From the NCBI GenBank assembly GCA_963205525.1, contig CAUJJP010000210.1, positions 1-64,000 of the forward strand: a stretch of 64,000 bases of DNA. Reading direction: 5' to 3'. The notes under the pieces were generated by a model, which was not told the origin of the DNA, searched no databases, and worked only from the letters and a program-made list of their open reading frames with translations. Positions 36,496 through 45,672 of the stretch are shown one piece after another. A program made the translations under genes and the position numbers. How positions within the stretch are numbered: position 1 is the stretch's first letter; each line of letters begins with the position of its first letter. Origin of the DNA: Pseudomonadota bacterium. Its GTDB lineage: Bacteria > Pseudomonadota > Gammaproteobacteria > Burkholderiales > Burkholderiaceae.

Positions 36496-37215
36496 ATGGC
36501 CCATTTCGTTCTCGTGCACGGCGCCTGGCACGGCGCCTGGTGCTGGCGCGACGTGGCAACTGCGCTGCGCGCGGCCGGCCACCGCGTCGTCACGCCCACC
36601 CACACCGGGGTCGGCGAACGCGTCCACCAGGGCGGCGCCGACGTGACCTTGCAGACCCACGTGCGCGACGTGATCGCCGCCATCGAGGCCGAGGAGATGG
36701 ACGACATCGTGCTGTGCGGCCACAGCTACGGCGGCATGGTCATCAGCTGCGTCGCAGACCGGCTGGGTGCGCGCGTGCGCTCGCTGGTCTATCTGGACGC
36801 CTTCGTCCCCGAGGACGGGCAGAGCCTGAACGACCTGGTCAAGCTGGCCCTGCCGCCCGAGATCGCCACCGGCTTCATCACCGCCTTCCACGACAGCGCC
36901 AGGCAAGGCGGGCTGATGGCACCGATCCCGGCAGAGGCCTTCGGCATCAAGCCGGAGAACCGGGCCTGGGTGGACCGCCGCTGCGTGCCGCAGTCGCTGG
37001 CCACCTTCACCTCGCCGGCCCTGCTGGGCGGTGGCACGACGGTACGGCAGCGCACCTACATCCTGGCCGACGGCTGGGACCCGAGCCCATTCCGGCACTT
37101 CGCGGCCAAGGTGGACGGACAGCCCGGCTGGCGCCTGCTGAAGCTGCCGAGCAGCCACGACGTGATGGTCGACATGCCGCAGGAGCTGGCGGCCGAGCTG
37201 CTGAAGCTGGCTTGA
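36496..37215 (+). CDS. Alpha/beta hydrolase, salicylate-esterase-like
   Basis: A 239-residue hydrolase with the family start HFVLVHGAWHGAWCW, nucleophile elbow CGHSYGG (Ser about 76), and His in LPSSHDVMVD near the C-terminus. This architecture resembles plant methyl-esterase/hydroxynitrile-lyase relatives found in many proteobacteria. Substrate unknown. AAGGAG lies 7 bases before the ATG. A strong hairpin follows its stop. Confidence 0.87.
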   Translation: MAHFVLVHGAWHGAWCWRDVATALRAAGHRVVTPTHTGVGERVHQGGADVTLQTHVRDVIAAIEAEEMDDIVLCGHSYGGMVISCVADRLGARVRSLVYLDAFVPEDGQSLNDLVKLALPPEIATGFITAFHDSARQGGLMAPIPAEAFGIKPENRAWVDRRCVPQSLATFTSPALLGGGTTVRQRTYILADGWDPSPFRHFAAKVDGQPGWRLLKLPSSHDVMVDMPQELAAELLKLA

Positions 37216-37223
37216 ACAACCCC

Positions 37224-37250
37224 GGTGTGCCGGGCCGTGCCCGGCACACC
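37224..37250. terminator. Bidirectional terminator hairpin
   Basis: Perfect 11-base arms at 37224-37234 and 37240-37250 around a 5-base loop, between the convergent ends of the hydrolase gene and fccB. No T-run on either side. Confidence 0.65.
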
Positions 37251-37266
37251 GTCAGCCCTGGCGGTG

Positions 37267-38556
37267 TCAGCCCAGCGTGTCGGCCCAGATGTTGCGCGCC
37301 CAGCCTTCGGCGAAGCGGCCTTCCATCTGGCTCGGCGCCTCCGACACGCCGCCCGAGCCCTTCACGGTGACGAAGGTCTTCTGCTGCGCGTCGTAGGCGT
37401 GCACGCTGGCGACGTGGATCGCCTGTCTGGCGTCGACGAAGCTCATGCACACGTTGGTCAGCATGGGGTGCGGGTCGGCCGGCAGCCCCTGCAGCTCGGC
37501 CACCAGCGCCGCCGCGGTGGACTTGCCGTGCGAGTTGGCCATGTGGCCGGACTTGGGCATGCCCGGCGCGATCTGGATCGCGTCGCCGATCACGTGCACG
37601 TCCTTCATCGCGGTGGACTCGAAGTTCAGGTAGTCCACCAGACACCAGCGGCCGTTGGCGTTGGTGATGCCCATCTGCGTGACCAGGCTGCCGGCGCGCA
37701 TCACGGGCAGCACGTTGAGCACGTCGGCCTTCACGTCTTCCTGGACTTCGAACTTGAGCGTGCGCGTGCGCGCGTCCACCGCCACCGCCTTGTGCTGGGG
37801 CCGGTACTCGAGCATGGGGCCGTACAAGTCCTTCCACGCCGCCTTGAACAGCTTGCCCTTGGAGGTGACGTCGGGGTTGGCGTCCAGGATCAGGACCTTG
37901 GAGCGCGGCTTGTGCTGCTTCAGGTAGGCAGCGATCACGCTCGCGCGCTCGTAGGGCCCGGGCGGGCAGCGGTAGGGCTGCTCGGGAATCGAGATCGCCA
38001 CCGTGCCGCCGTCGGGCATGGCCTCGATCTGGCGGCGCAGTGCCATCGTCTGCTCGCCGGCCTTCCAGGCGTGCACGATCTGGCCGCTGTCGCTGGCCGC
38101 CTTCAGGCCCTCGATGCGGTCCCACATGAAGTCGATGCCGGGCGCGACCACCAGCTTGTCGAAGGACAGCTGGCTGCCACCGCCCAGGGTGACGGTCTTC
38201 TTCACCGGGTCGACCGCGGTCACCATGTCGTGCACCAGGCGCACCTGGTGCTTGTCCACGAGGCCGTTGTAGGGCGTGGTGATGTCGGCCATGGTCTTCA
38301 TGCCGGCAATCACGAGGTTGGAGATCGGGCAGGAGATGAAGCTGCGGTTGGGCTCGACCAGGGTGACGTCGATCTGGCCGTCCGACAGCAGCCGCAGGTA
38401 CTTGGCCGCGGTGGCGCCGCCGTAGCCGCCGCCCACCACCACCACCTTGGCCTTGGCCGCCGAGGTCCCGGTGCTGGCGCAGCCGGCCAGGCCGAGTGCA
38501 CCCCCGGCCACCATGCCGGCCAGCAGGCGGCGGCGTTGCATCGTGTGCTTGTCCAT
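37267..38556 (-). CDS. fccB: Flavocytochrome c sulfide dehydrogenase, flavoprotein FccB
   Basis: A 429-residue FAD protein that oxidises sulfide and passes electrons to the FccA heme. A Tat signal (RRRLLAGMVAGGALGLAGC) starts the protein. FAD-binding VVVGGGYGGATAAKYL follows. Two conserved cysteines, in FISCPISN and YRCPPGPYERA, should form the redox disulfide next to FAD. The ATG at 38556 has AGGGAGA upstream; a start at 38571 adds five residues. The fccA gene is 11 bp upstream. No sox genes in view. Confidence 0.92.
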   Translation of the reverse strand: MDKHTMQRRRLLAGMVAGGALGLAGCASTGTSAAKAKVVVVGGGYGGATAAKYLRLLSDGQIDVTLVEPNRSFISCPISNLVIAGMKTMADITTPYNGLVDKHQVRLVHDMVTAVDPVKKTVTLGGGSQLSFDKLVVAPGIDFMWDRIEGLKAASDSGQIVHAWKAGEQTMALRRQIEAMPDGGTVAISIPEQPYRCPPGPYERASVIAAYLKQHKPRSKVLILDANPDVTSKGKLFKAAWKDLYGPMLEYRPQHKAVAVDARTRTLKFEVQEDVKADVLNVLPVMRAGSLVTQMGITNANGRWCLVDYLNFESTAMKDVHVIGDAIQIAPGMPKSGHMANSHGKSTAAALVAELQGLPADPHPMLTNVCMSFVDARQAIHVASVHAYDAQQKTFVTVKGSGGVSEAPSQMEGRFAEGWARNIWADTLG

Positions 38557-38567
38557 CGTCGTCTCCC

Positions 38568-38900
38568 TCACTTCTGCGCCGCAAAAAAGCGCGCCAGGGC
38601 ATCGATCTGCTGCGGCGAGTAGCCGAGCGCGATCTGGTGCATGACGGTGGACGGCCGCTGGCCGCTGCGAAACGCCTCCAGCTGTTCGCGCAGGGTCTGC
38701 GCCGACTGGCCGGCGAGCCGGCTCATGGACTGACCGCCCAGGGCCCGACCCTCGGTGCCGTGGCAGTGCGCGCAGTTGGCGGCCAACGCGCGCGTGCGCA
38801 GCCGCTCGGCATCGGCGGCGGCATCCGCGGCAGCTGGCAAGGCGTGCAGGCCCAGCAGCGTGGCGGCGAGCAGCGTGCCGGCCTGGATTCGTACAGTCAT
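38568..38900 (-). CDS. fccA: Monoheme cytochrome c subunit FccA
   Basis: A 110-residue c-type cytochrome with a signal peptide (about 1-26) and one CAHCH heme site; Met ligand probably in QSMSRL or STVMHQ. It is the electron-accepting partner of FccB, with which it shares an operon. ATG 38900 has AAGGAG six bases upstream. It is shorter than the diheme FccA of purple sulfur bacteria, as in many betaproteobacteria. Confidence 0.88.
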   Translation of the reverse strand: MTVRIQAGTLLAATLLGLHALPAAADAAADAERLRTRALAANCAHCHGTEGRALGGQSMSRLAGQSAQTLREQLEAFRSGQRPSTVMHQIALGYSPQQIDALARFFAAQK

Positions 38901-39005
38901 CGTGTCTCCTTCCATCGATGGTTTCGCGCAGACCGGGGTCCGCCGAGGTCGATTCTGAAACCCACCCCCTCGATGCCGACGGGGTGATATCCCTAGGGGG
39001 TATGC

Positions 39006-39770
39006 CTAGGCGAATTGCGCCTGCGCCGCGATCACCTCGGCCCGGACCGCCTCCGTGAGTTCGGCCTTCAAGGCCGCGAACGTGGGCGTGGTCTTCACCC
39101 CGTAGTGGCGCGGATGCGGCAGCGCCACCGCGCGGTCGAGCTTGATGCGCCCGGGGCGCGCGCTCATCACCACCACCCGGCTGCCCATGAACACCGCCTC
39201 GTCGATGTCGTGGGTGACGAAGAGCACGGTCGTCCGTTCGGCCTCCCAGATCCCGAGCAGCAGTTCCTGCATGAGCTCGCGGGTCTGGTGGTCCAGGGCG
39301 CCGAAAGGCTCGTCCATCAGCAGCATGCGCGGCCGGTTGGCGAGCGCGCGCGCCAGCGCAGTGCGCTGCTGCATGCCTCCGGAGAGCTGCTTGGGATAGT
39401 GCTGCTCAAAGCCCTTCAGGCCGACCTGGGCGATGTAGCGGCCGGCCACCTGCAGTTGCTCGGCACGCGCCATGCCGCGTTCGCGCAGGCCGAAGCAGAC
39501 GTTGTCCAGCACGTTCAGCCAGGGGAACAGGGTGTAGCTCTGGAACACCATGCCGCGGTCCGCGCCCGGACCCTCGATGCGCCGGCCTTCCAGCGTCACG
39601 CTGCCGGCGGTGGGATGGTCGAGCCCGGCCACGATGCGCAGCAAGGTGCTCTTGCCGCAGCCGCTGGGGCCGAGGATGGTGATGAACTCGTTCTCGGCCA
39701 CGTCCAGGTCGGTGGCCTGCAGGGCGAGCGTGGTGTCGAAGCGGCGCTCGACGCCGCGGATGGTCAGCAT
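39006..39770 (-). CDS. ABC transporter ATP-binding protein (SsuB/TauB/NrtD-like)
   Basis: A 254-residue ATPase of the nitrate/sulfonate/taurine importer family. Walker A GPSGCGKST, Q-loop VFQSYTLFPWL, signature LSGGMQQRTALARALA, and Walker B RMLLMDEPFGALD are all present. It is the last gene of a three-gene unit with permease and binding protein, 13 bp after the permease. Downstream 105 bp lies fccA on the same strand. Confidence 0.92.
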   Translation of the reverse strand: MLTIRGVERRFDTTLALQATDLDVAENEFITILGPSGCGKSTLLRIVAGLDHPTAGSVTLEGRRIEGPGADRGMVFQSYTLFPWLNVLDNVCFGLRERGMARAEQLQVAGRYIAQVGLKGFEQHYPKQLSGGMQQRTALARALANRPRMLLMDEPFGALDHQTRELMQELLLGIWEAERTTVLFVTHDIDEAVFMGSRVVVMSARPGRIKLDRAVALPHPRHYGVKTTPTFAALKAELTEAVRAEVIAAQAQFA

Positions 39771-39783
39771 GTGCGGTCTCTCT

Positions 39784-40563
39784 TCAGCGGCCGAGCCTGG
39801 CCCAGGGGAACAGGCGCCGGTTCGCCCACTTGAACGCGAGGTCGCTGACCAGCCCGATGAGGCCGATGACGATGATGCCGAAGATGATCTGGTCGGTCGC
39901 CAGCAGCGCCTGGCTGTCGGTGATCATGTGGCCGATGCCCGAGCTGGCGCCGATCAGCTCGGCCACGATGACGTAGGTCCAGGCCCAGCCCAGCACCATG
40001 CGCAGGGTCTCCGCGATCTCCGGCGCCGCGCCGGGGATCAGCACCCGGCGTATCAGCCCGCGGTCGTTCACGCCCAGGGTGTAGGCCGCCTCCACCAGGT
40101 CGCGCCGGGTGTTGCCCACCGTCACCGCGATCATCAGCACGAGCTGGAAGAAGCTGCCGATGAAGATGACGGCGAGCTTTTGCACCTCGCCGATGCCGGC
40201 CCACAGGATGAGCAGCGGGATGAAGGCGCTCGCCGGCAGGTAGCGCGAGAAGCTGACGAAGGGCTCGAAGAAGGCCTCCACCGGCTTGTAGGTGCCCATC
40301 GCCACCCCCAGCGGCAACGCGATCAGGGCCGCGATCGCGAAGCCGCCGAGCACGCGCCACACCGTCATGCCGATGTCGTGCGCGAAGTTCATCTCCGCCA
40401 GCAGGGTCCAGCCCGAGCGCAGCATCTTCAGCGGGTCGGCGAGGAACAGCGGATCGACGAAGCCGCCGAAGGTCGCCGCCGCCCAGACGGCGACGAAGAG
40501 CACGAAGAACCCCGTCCCGAGCGCCACCCGCGCGCCCGGGCCCACCGGCTGCAGCGGCCGCAT
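39784..40563 (-). CDS. ABC transporter permease (SsuC/TauC-like)
   Basis: A 259-residue inner-membrane permease with six predicted helices and the coupling motif in EAAYTLGVNDRGLIRRVLIPGAAP. It belongs to the sulfonate/nitrate/taurine permease family. Its start overlaps the binding-protein stop by one base (TGATG), so the two are translationally coupled. Confidence 0.92.
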   Translation of the reverse strand: MRPLQPVGPGARVALGTGFFVLFVAVWAAATFGGFVDPLFLADPLKMLRSGWTLLAEMNFAHDIGMTVWRVLGGFAIAALIALPLGVAMGTYKPVEAFFEPFVSFSRYLPASAFIPLLILWAGIGEVQKLAVIFIGSFFQLVLMIAVTVGNTRRDLVEAAYTLGVNDRGLIRRVLIPGAAPEIAETLRMVLGWAWTYVIVAELIGASSGIGHMITDSQALLATDQIIFGIIVIGLIGLVSDLAFKWANRRLFPWARLGR

Positions 40564-41513
40564 CAGCGGATGAACTGGGTGTCGGCGAGCTTGCCCAGGT
40601 CGGGCACGGCCTTGATGACGCCCGCCTCCAGCAGCACCTGCGCCGCTTCCTTGCTGAACGCCAGATGCTCGGCGGCGAAGAAGGCCTGGTTGGCGCTGCG
40701 GTCCTGCCAGCGCAGGTACTTCTGGCTCGCCTCGAACTGCTCGGCGCTTTGCTTGACGTCGGCGCCCATGATGGCGAAGGCCTTCTGCGGCTCGGCCTTG
40801 ATCATGGCCACGGCGTCGAAGTAGCCGTCGGCCAGCGCCTTGGCGGCCTTCGGGTTCTCGGCCAGGAACTTGGGCGTGCAGCCGAAGGTGTCCATGATCA
40901 TCGGGTAGTCCAGCGTGGTGGCGATGATCTTGCCGGCCTCGGGCTTGGCGCGCACCGCGCTCAGGTAGGGCTCATAGGTCATCGCCGCGTCCAGGTTGGC
41001 GGTGCCGGCGATCATGGCGTTGGCCGCGGCCTGCGGCTCCAGGTTGACGACCTTGACGTCCTTCACCGACACGCCGTTCTTGCGCAGCATCCAGGCCAGT
41101 GTGAAGTAAGGCGCGGTGCCCGGGGCGCTGGCCGCCACCGTCTTGCCCTTGAGGTCAGCGATCCTTTCGATCCCGGCCTTCACCACCATGCCGTCGGCGC
41201 CATAGCTCTTGTCGAGCTGGAAGATCTGCGTCGTGGGGATGCCGTTGGCGGTCCAGACGATCCAGGTCTCCACCGTGGTGGCGGCGCACTGCACGTCGCC
41301 GCTGGCCAGCGCCAGGTGGCGGTCCTTCTGCGGGATCTTCTTGATCGTCACGTCCAGCCCGTGCTTCTTGAACAGCCCCGCATCCCTGGCCAGGGTCAGC
41401 GGCGCAAAACCGGTCCAGCCCGAGATGCCGATCGCGACCGCGGTCTGGGCACCGGCCAGCGTGCTGCCGGCAGCGAGCGCGGCAGCGATCAGGGTGGACT
41501 TCATCGAGGTCAT
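40563..41513 (-). CDS. ABC transporter substrate-binding protein (SsuA/TauA/NMT1-like)
   Basis: A 316-residue periplasmic binding protein with a signal peptide (1-~22) and the NMT1/THI5-like fold: ISGWTGFAPLTLARDAGLFKKHGLDV, DLKGKTVAASAPGTAPYF. Ligand not readable; candidates are aliphatic sulfonates, taurine, nitrate or pyrimidine precursors. GGAG is 6 bases before the ATG at 41513. The neighbouring fccAB hints at sulfur compounds, but no desulfonation gene is present. Confidence 0.9.
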   Translation of the reverse strand: MTSMKSTLIAAALAAGSTLAGAQTAVAIGISGWTGFAPLTLARDAGLFKKHGLDVTIKKIPQKDRHLALASGDVQCAATTVETWIVWTANGIPTTQIFQLDKSYGADGMVVKAGIERIADLKGKTVAASAPGTAPYFTLAWMLRKNGVSVKDVKVVNLEPQAAANAMIAGTANLDAAMTYEPYLSAVRAKPEAGKIIATTLDYPMIMDTFGCTPKFLAENPKAAKALADGYFDAVAMIKAEPQKAFAIMGADVKQSAEQFEASQKYLRWQDRSANQAFFAAEHLAFSKEAAQVLLEAGVIKAVPDLGKLADTQFIR

Positions 41514-41644
41514 GGGTGGCTCCGTGTTGGTTTGGAATCAGGGCCGCGAGTATGGCGCAAGCACCCAAGCCAGCCGCAGCCCGCTCAAACCCAGTGCTCC
41601 CGCACGCCCACGGACGCCCGCTGGCGCCAGGGCCGGACACGAAA

Positions 41645-41668
41645 ACGGCCGGCGTGCAGGCCGGCCGT
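41645..41668 (-). terminator. Intrinsic terminator of the CHRD gene
   Basis: Perfect 9-base GC arms (41645-41653, 41660-41668) with a 6-base loop; on the minus strand the stem is followed by TTTC. It lies 28 bp after the CHRD stop. Confidence 0.75.
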
Positions 41669-41695
41669 CGAAGGAGGAAACGCTGCACCGCGCGA

Positions 41696-42238
41696 TCAGC
41701 GGTTCCTGCGGCGCAAGCCGGTGGCGATCAGCCCCAGTCCGCCGAGCAGCATGAAGGCAGTCGCCGGTTCGGGCACCGGCGCCAGCTGGCCGCGGATCTC
41801 GCCGCCGGGATAACTGGCTGTGTGCACATTGACGTAGTAGCCCCAGGGCATGGCATTGATCGCATCGGCAAAGCTGGACGGCTTGCCGACCCCGGCGACG
41901 GAGAAGCTGCCAGGCACGGCAATGGGGCCGATCATCACCGGGCCCATGGCGTCCGCATTGGCCAGCAGGTCGAACACGGGCGCACCGCTGCTGCCGGCGG
42001 GGGCCGCATGAATGTGCGCCGCCGTGATGCCCGAAGAGAAGTTGAAGGCGGCCAACGCGAAAGTGATGGTGTCCATCACATCGTCGACCACCACCTGTGC
42101 CGAGCCCGCAGCGAGCGAGGCATTGGCCGGCACCTCCTGGGACCCGTTGAGGTTGAAGGAATACACCTTCGTGGTCGCGCCCGCAGGCAGGCAGGCAGCG
42201 GCAACCAGGGCGGCAACTGCAGCGGACATCATGCGCAT
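41696..42238 (-). CDS. CHRD-domain protein with PEP-CTERM anchor
   Basis: A 180-residue exported protein. Signal peptide (1-~22), then a CHRD domain with NGSQEVPANASLAAGSAQV, GITAAHIHAAPAG and WGYYVNVHTASYPGGEIRGQL. The C-terminus is a full PEP-CTERM signal: VPEPATAF, a hydrophobic helix, and RRRNR. Such proteins are processed by exosortase and usually belong to the exopolysaccharide or biofilm surface. No exosortase gene is in view, so it must be elsewhere. GGAGGG precedes the start. Confidence 0.9.
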   Translation of the reverse strand: MRMMSAAVAALVAAACLPAGATTKVYSFNLNGSQEVPANASLAAGSAQVVVDDVMDTITFALAAFNFSSGITAAHIHAAPAGSSGAPVFDLLANADAMGPVMIGPIAVPGSFSVAGVGKPSSFADAINAMPWGYYVNVHTASYPGGEIRGQLAPVPEPATAFMLLGGLGLIATGLRRRNR

Positions 42239-42294
42239 GGCGAACCCTCCACAGCAAGCAGGGCGGCACGCCCCACGCTGCGCAGGGTATGCCT

Positions 42295-42329
42295 GCCGTG
42301 CCGGCTTCGCAAGGTTGCGCCGGCACGGC
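42295..42329. terminator. Terminator hairpin after hutH
   Basis: Perfect 11-base arms 42295-42305 and 42319-42329 between the hutH stop (42350) and the CHRD gene start, with a 13-base loop. No T-run. Confidence 0.65.
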
Positions 42330-42349
42330 GTGGCCGGTGGTCTAGGGGG

Positions 42350-43888
42350 TCAGGCCGGAATCCACAGCGCCGGCAGCCCCGGCAAGGCCCGGAACACGCC
42401 CGAGAGCGCGCCGGCGGCGACCTGTGCACTGGCGCGCTCGATGTCCGGCCCGAGGTAGCGGTCCTGTGCCATCGGCGGGCAGTGCTGGCGCAGCAAGGCC
42501 AGCGCCGCCTGCAGCGGCTGCGAACTCTGCAGCGGGCGCAGGAACTCGATGCCCTGCGCGGCGGCCAGCCACTCGATGCCCAGGATGTGGGCGACGTTGG
42601 CGATCATGGGCTGCAGCCGGCGCGCCGCGAAGGTCGCCATGCTGACGTGGTCCTCCTGGTTCGCGCTCGTGGGCAGGCTGTCGACGCTGGCCGGATGCGC
42701 CAGGCTCTTGTTCTCGCTCGCCAGGCTGGCGGCGGTGACGTGGGCGATCATGAAGCCACTGTTCAGCCCGGGGTCGGCGCTGAGGAAGGGCGGCAGCCGC
42801 GAGACGTTGGCGTCGATCAGCATCGCGATCCGGCGCTCGGCGATCGCACCCACTTCGGCGATCGCGCAAGCCATGGCATCGGCGGCCAGCGCCACCGGCT
42901 CGGCATGGAAGTTTCCTCCACTGAGCAACACCTCGTCGTCGGCGAACACGAGCGGGTTGTCGGTCACCGCGTTGGCCTCGCGCACCAGCACCAGGGCGGC
43001 GTGGCGCAGCTGGTCCAGCGCCGCCCCCACCACCTGCGGCTGGCAGCGCAGGCAGTAGGGGTCCTGCACGCGGTCGTCGTTCTCGGAGTGCGAGGCACGG
43101 ATGGCGCTGCCGGCCAGCAGCGCACGGTAGTACTGGGCGACGTCGATCTGCCCCGGCTGGCCGCGCAGGGCGTGGATGCGCGGGTCGAAGGGCGCGTCGC
43201 TGCCGCGCGCCGCGTCCACCGTCAGGGCGCCGATGACGAGCGCGCTCTCCAGCACCGGCTCGAAAGCGAGCAGCGCGTGCAGCGCGAGCGCGGTGCTGGT
43301 CTGGGTGCCGTTGATGAGCGCCAGCCCTTCCTTGGCCTGCAGCGCCAGTGGCGCGATGCCGTGTGCGCGCAGCACCTCGGCGGCCGGCACGCGCGCGCCG
43401 TCGACCGCGAACTCGCCCTCGCCCATCAGCGCCAGCGTCATGTGAGACAGCGGCGCCAGGTCGCCCGAGGCGCCGACCGATCCCTGCGCCGGCACCCAGG
43501 GCACGAGGCCGGCGTTGTGCACCGCCAGCAGCGCGTCTATGACCTCGGGCCGCACGCCGGAGTGGCCGCGCCCCAGGCTCGCCGCCTTGAGCGCCAGCAT
43601 CAGCCGCACCACGGGAGCCGACAGCGCAGCACCGACGCCCACGCTGTGGCTGCGGATCAGGTTGCGCTGCAGGGTCGCGAGATCGGCGCTGCCGATGCGC
43701 GTGCTGGCGAGCTTTCCGAAGCCGGTGTTCACGCCGTACACCGGCGCGTCCCCGGCAGCCGCGCGCTGCACCAGCGCGGCGCTGGCCTGCACCGCAGGCA
43801 GGGCCTGGGGGTCGAGCAGCAGACGGTGGCCACCGGCGTGGATGGCCTGCAGTTCTTCCAGCGTCAGCTGGCCGGGGCGCAGCAGCAT
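42350..43888 (-). CDS. hutH: Histidine ammonia-lyase HutH
   Basis: A 512-residue lyase that turns histidine into urocanate. The Ala140-Ser141-Gly142 triad in GSVGASGDLAPLSHM cyclises to the MIO cofactor. GVNTGFGK and QNSGF-region residues of the active site are present, and the length is typical. The start overlaps the hutU stop (TGATG). Together the two genes form the left arm of the hut locus. Confidence 0.95.
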   Translation of the reverse strand: MLLRPGQLTLEELQAIHAGGHRLLLDPQALPAVQASAALVQRAAAGDAPVYGVNTGFGKLASTRIGSADLATLQRNLIRSHSVGVGAALSAPVVRLMLALKAASLGRGHSGVRPEVIDALLAVHNAGLVPWVPAQGSVGASGDLAPLSHMTLALMGEGEFAVDGARVPAAEVLRAHGIAPLALQAKEGLALINGTQTSTALALHALLAFEPVLESALVIGALTVDAARGSDAPFDPRIHALRGQPGQIDVAQYYRALLAGSAIRASHSENDDRVQDPYCLRCQPQVVGAALDQLRHAALVLVREANAVTDNPLVFADDEVLLSGGNFHAEPVALAADAMACAIAEVGAIAERRIAMLIDANVSRLPPFLSADPGLNSGFMIAHVTAASLASENKSLAHPASVDSLPTSANQEDHVSMATFAARRLQPMIANVAHILGIEWLAAAQGIEFLRPLQSSQPLQAALALLRQHCPPMAQDRYLGPDIERASAQVAAGALSGVFRALPGLPALWIPA

Positions 43889-45600
43889 CAGCGTGCTCCC
43901 GCAGCGATCATCGGGAGCTTGAGCCCCTGCTCGCGCGCGCAGGCCACGGCGTCGTCGTAGCCGGCGTCGGCGTGGCGCATGACGCCGGTGGCGGGGTCGT
44001 TCCAGAGCACGCGCTCGATGCGGCGCGCCGCGGCGTCGGTCCCGTCGCAGACGATCACCACCCCGGCGTGCTGGCTGTAGCCCATGCCGACCCCGCCGCC
44101 GTGGTGCAGGCTGACCCAGGTGGCGCCGCCCGCGGTGTTGAGCAAGGCGTTGAGCAGCGGCCAGTCGCTCACCGCGTCCGAGCCGTCGCGCATGGACTCG
44201 GTCTCGCGGTTCGGGCTGGCGACGCTGCCGCTGTCCAGGTGGTCACGGCCGATCACGATGGGCGCCTTCAGCTCGCCGCGCTTCACCATCTCGTTGAAGG
44301 CCAGGCCGGCGCGATGGCGCTCACCCAGGCCGATCCAGCAGATGCGCGCCGGCAGACCCTGGAAGGCGATGCGCTCACCGGCCATGTCCAGCCAGCGGTG
44401 CAGGTGGGCGTCGGCGGGAAAGAGCTCCTTCATCTTGGCGTCGGTCCTGCGGATGTCCTCGGGGTCACCCGACAGCGCGACCCAGCGGAACGGCCCCTTG
44501 CCGCGACAGAACAGCGGCCGGATGTAGGCTGGCACGAAGCCGGGGAAGTCGAACGCGTTCTTCACCCCGGCGTCGAAGGCGACCTGGCGGATGTTGTTGC
44601 CGTAGTCCACCGTCGGCACGCCCATGGCCTGGAAGTCCAGCATCGCCTGCACGTGGCGCGCGCAGCTCGCCGCCGCCTCGCTGCGCAGGGCGGCGTGCTG
44701 CGCCTCGTCGGCCTGCGCGGCACGCCACTGCGCCACGCTCCAGCCCGCCGGCAGGTAGCCGTTGACGAGGTCGTGCGCGCTGGTCTGGTCGGTCACCAGG
44801 TCGGGACGGATGCCGCCGCCGCGCGCGCGCCGCACCAGCTCGGGCAGGATCTCGGCCGCATTGCCCAGCAGCGCGACGCTGACCGCCCGGCCCTCGGCGC
44901 TGTAGCGCGCCATGCGCGCCAGGGCGTCGTCCAGGTCGGCGGCCTGCTCATCGACATAGCGGCTGCGCAGGCGGAAGTCGATGCGCGACTGCTGGCACTC
45001 GATGTTCAGCGAGGCGAAGCCGGCGAACGAGGCCGCCAGCGGCTGCGCCCCGCCCATGCCGCCCAGCCCCGCGGTGAGGATCCAGCGGCCCTTGGCGTCG
45101 CCCGCGAAGTGCTGGCGCGCCGCCTCGGCAAAGGTCTCGTAGGTGCCTTGCACGATGCCCTGGCTGCCGATGTAGATCCAGCTGCCGGCGGTCATCTGGC
45201 CGTACATCATCAAGCCCTTGCGGTCGAGCTCGTGGAAGTGCTCCCAGCTCGCCCAGCGCGGCACCAGGTTGGAGTTGGCGATCAGCACCCGCGGCGCGTC
45301 CTCGTGGGTGCGGAACACGCCGACCGGCTTGCCCGACTGCACCAGCAGCGACTCGTCCGGCCGCAGCGCCTGCAGGCTGGCGAGGATGGCCTCCAGGCAT
45401 TCCCAGTTACGCGCCGCGCGGCCGATGCCGCCGTACACCACCAGCGCGTCCGGGTTCTCCGCCACCTCGGGGTCGAGGTTGTTCTGCAGCATGCGCCAGG
45501 CGGCCTCGATCAGCCAGTTGGCGCAGTGCAGCTCGGCGCCATGCGGGGACTTCAGCGGCCGCGCCTGGGCGCTGCGCGGCAGGGTGGACAGATCGGTCAC
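43888..45600 (-). CDS. hutU: Urocanase HutU
   Basis: A 570-residue NAD-dependent urocanate hydratase. [34 protein letters not shown] and the NAD-binding GGMGGAQP are diagnostic. The active-site region [17 protein letters not shown] is intact. GTG at 45600 was chosen as start because GGAGG lies 7 bases upstream and the N-terminus then matches the usual length. Divergent from hutC, with the HutC-type operator between. Confidence 0.95.
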   Translation of the reverse strand: MTDLSTLPRSAQARPLKSPHGAELHCANWLIEAAWRMLQNNLDPEVAENPDALVVYGGIGRAARNWECLEAILASLQALRPDESLLVQSGKPVGVFRTHEDAPRVLIANSNLVPRWASWEHFHELDRKGLMMYGQMTAGSWIYIGSQGIVQGTYETFAEAARQHFAGDAKGRWILTAGLGGMGGAQPLAASFAGFASLNIECQQSRIDFRLRSRYVDEQAADLDDALARMARYSAEGRAVSVALLGNAAEILPELVRRARGGGIRPDLVTDQTSAHDLVNGYLPAGWSVAQWRAAQADEAQHAALRSEAAASCARHVQAMLDFQAMGVPTVDYGNNIRQVAFDAGVKNAFDFPGFVPAYIRPLFCRGKGPFRWVALSGDPEDIRRTDAKMKELFPADAHLHRWLDMAGERIAFQGLPARICWIGLGERHRAGLAFNEMVKRGELKAPIVIGRDHLDSGSVASPNRETESMRDGSDAVSDWPLLNALLNTAGGATWVSLHHGGGVGMGYSQHAGVVIVCDGTDAAARRIERVLWNDPATGVMRHADAGYDDAVACAREQGLKLPMIAAGAR

Positions 45601-45637
45601 GGGGACACCTCCTGACAAGCAGATCCGCGCAATGTAC

Positions 45638-45649
45638 TTGTCTAGACAA
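45638..45649. promoter_or_regulatory. HutC operator-like palindrome
   Basis: TTGTCTAGACAA is a perfect 12-base palindrome in the 72-bp gap between hutU and hutC. It fits the CTTGTNTNNACAAG-type site bound by HutC repressors in pseudomonads and enterobacteria, so it may control both arms and hutC itself; urocanate would be the inducer. Confidence 0.75.
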
Positions 45650-45672
45650 CTGGGCGCAAGTAGGATCGCGCC

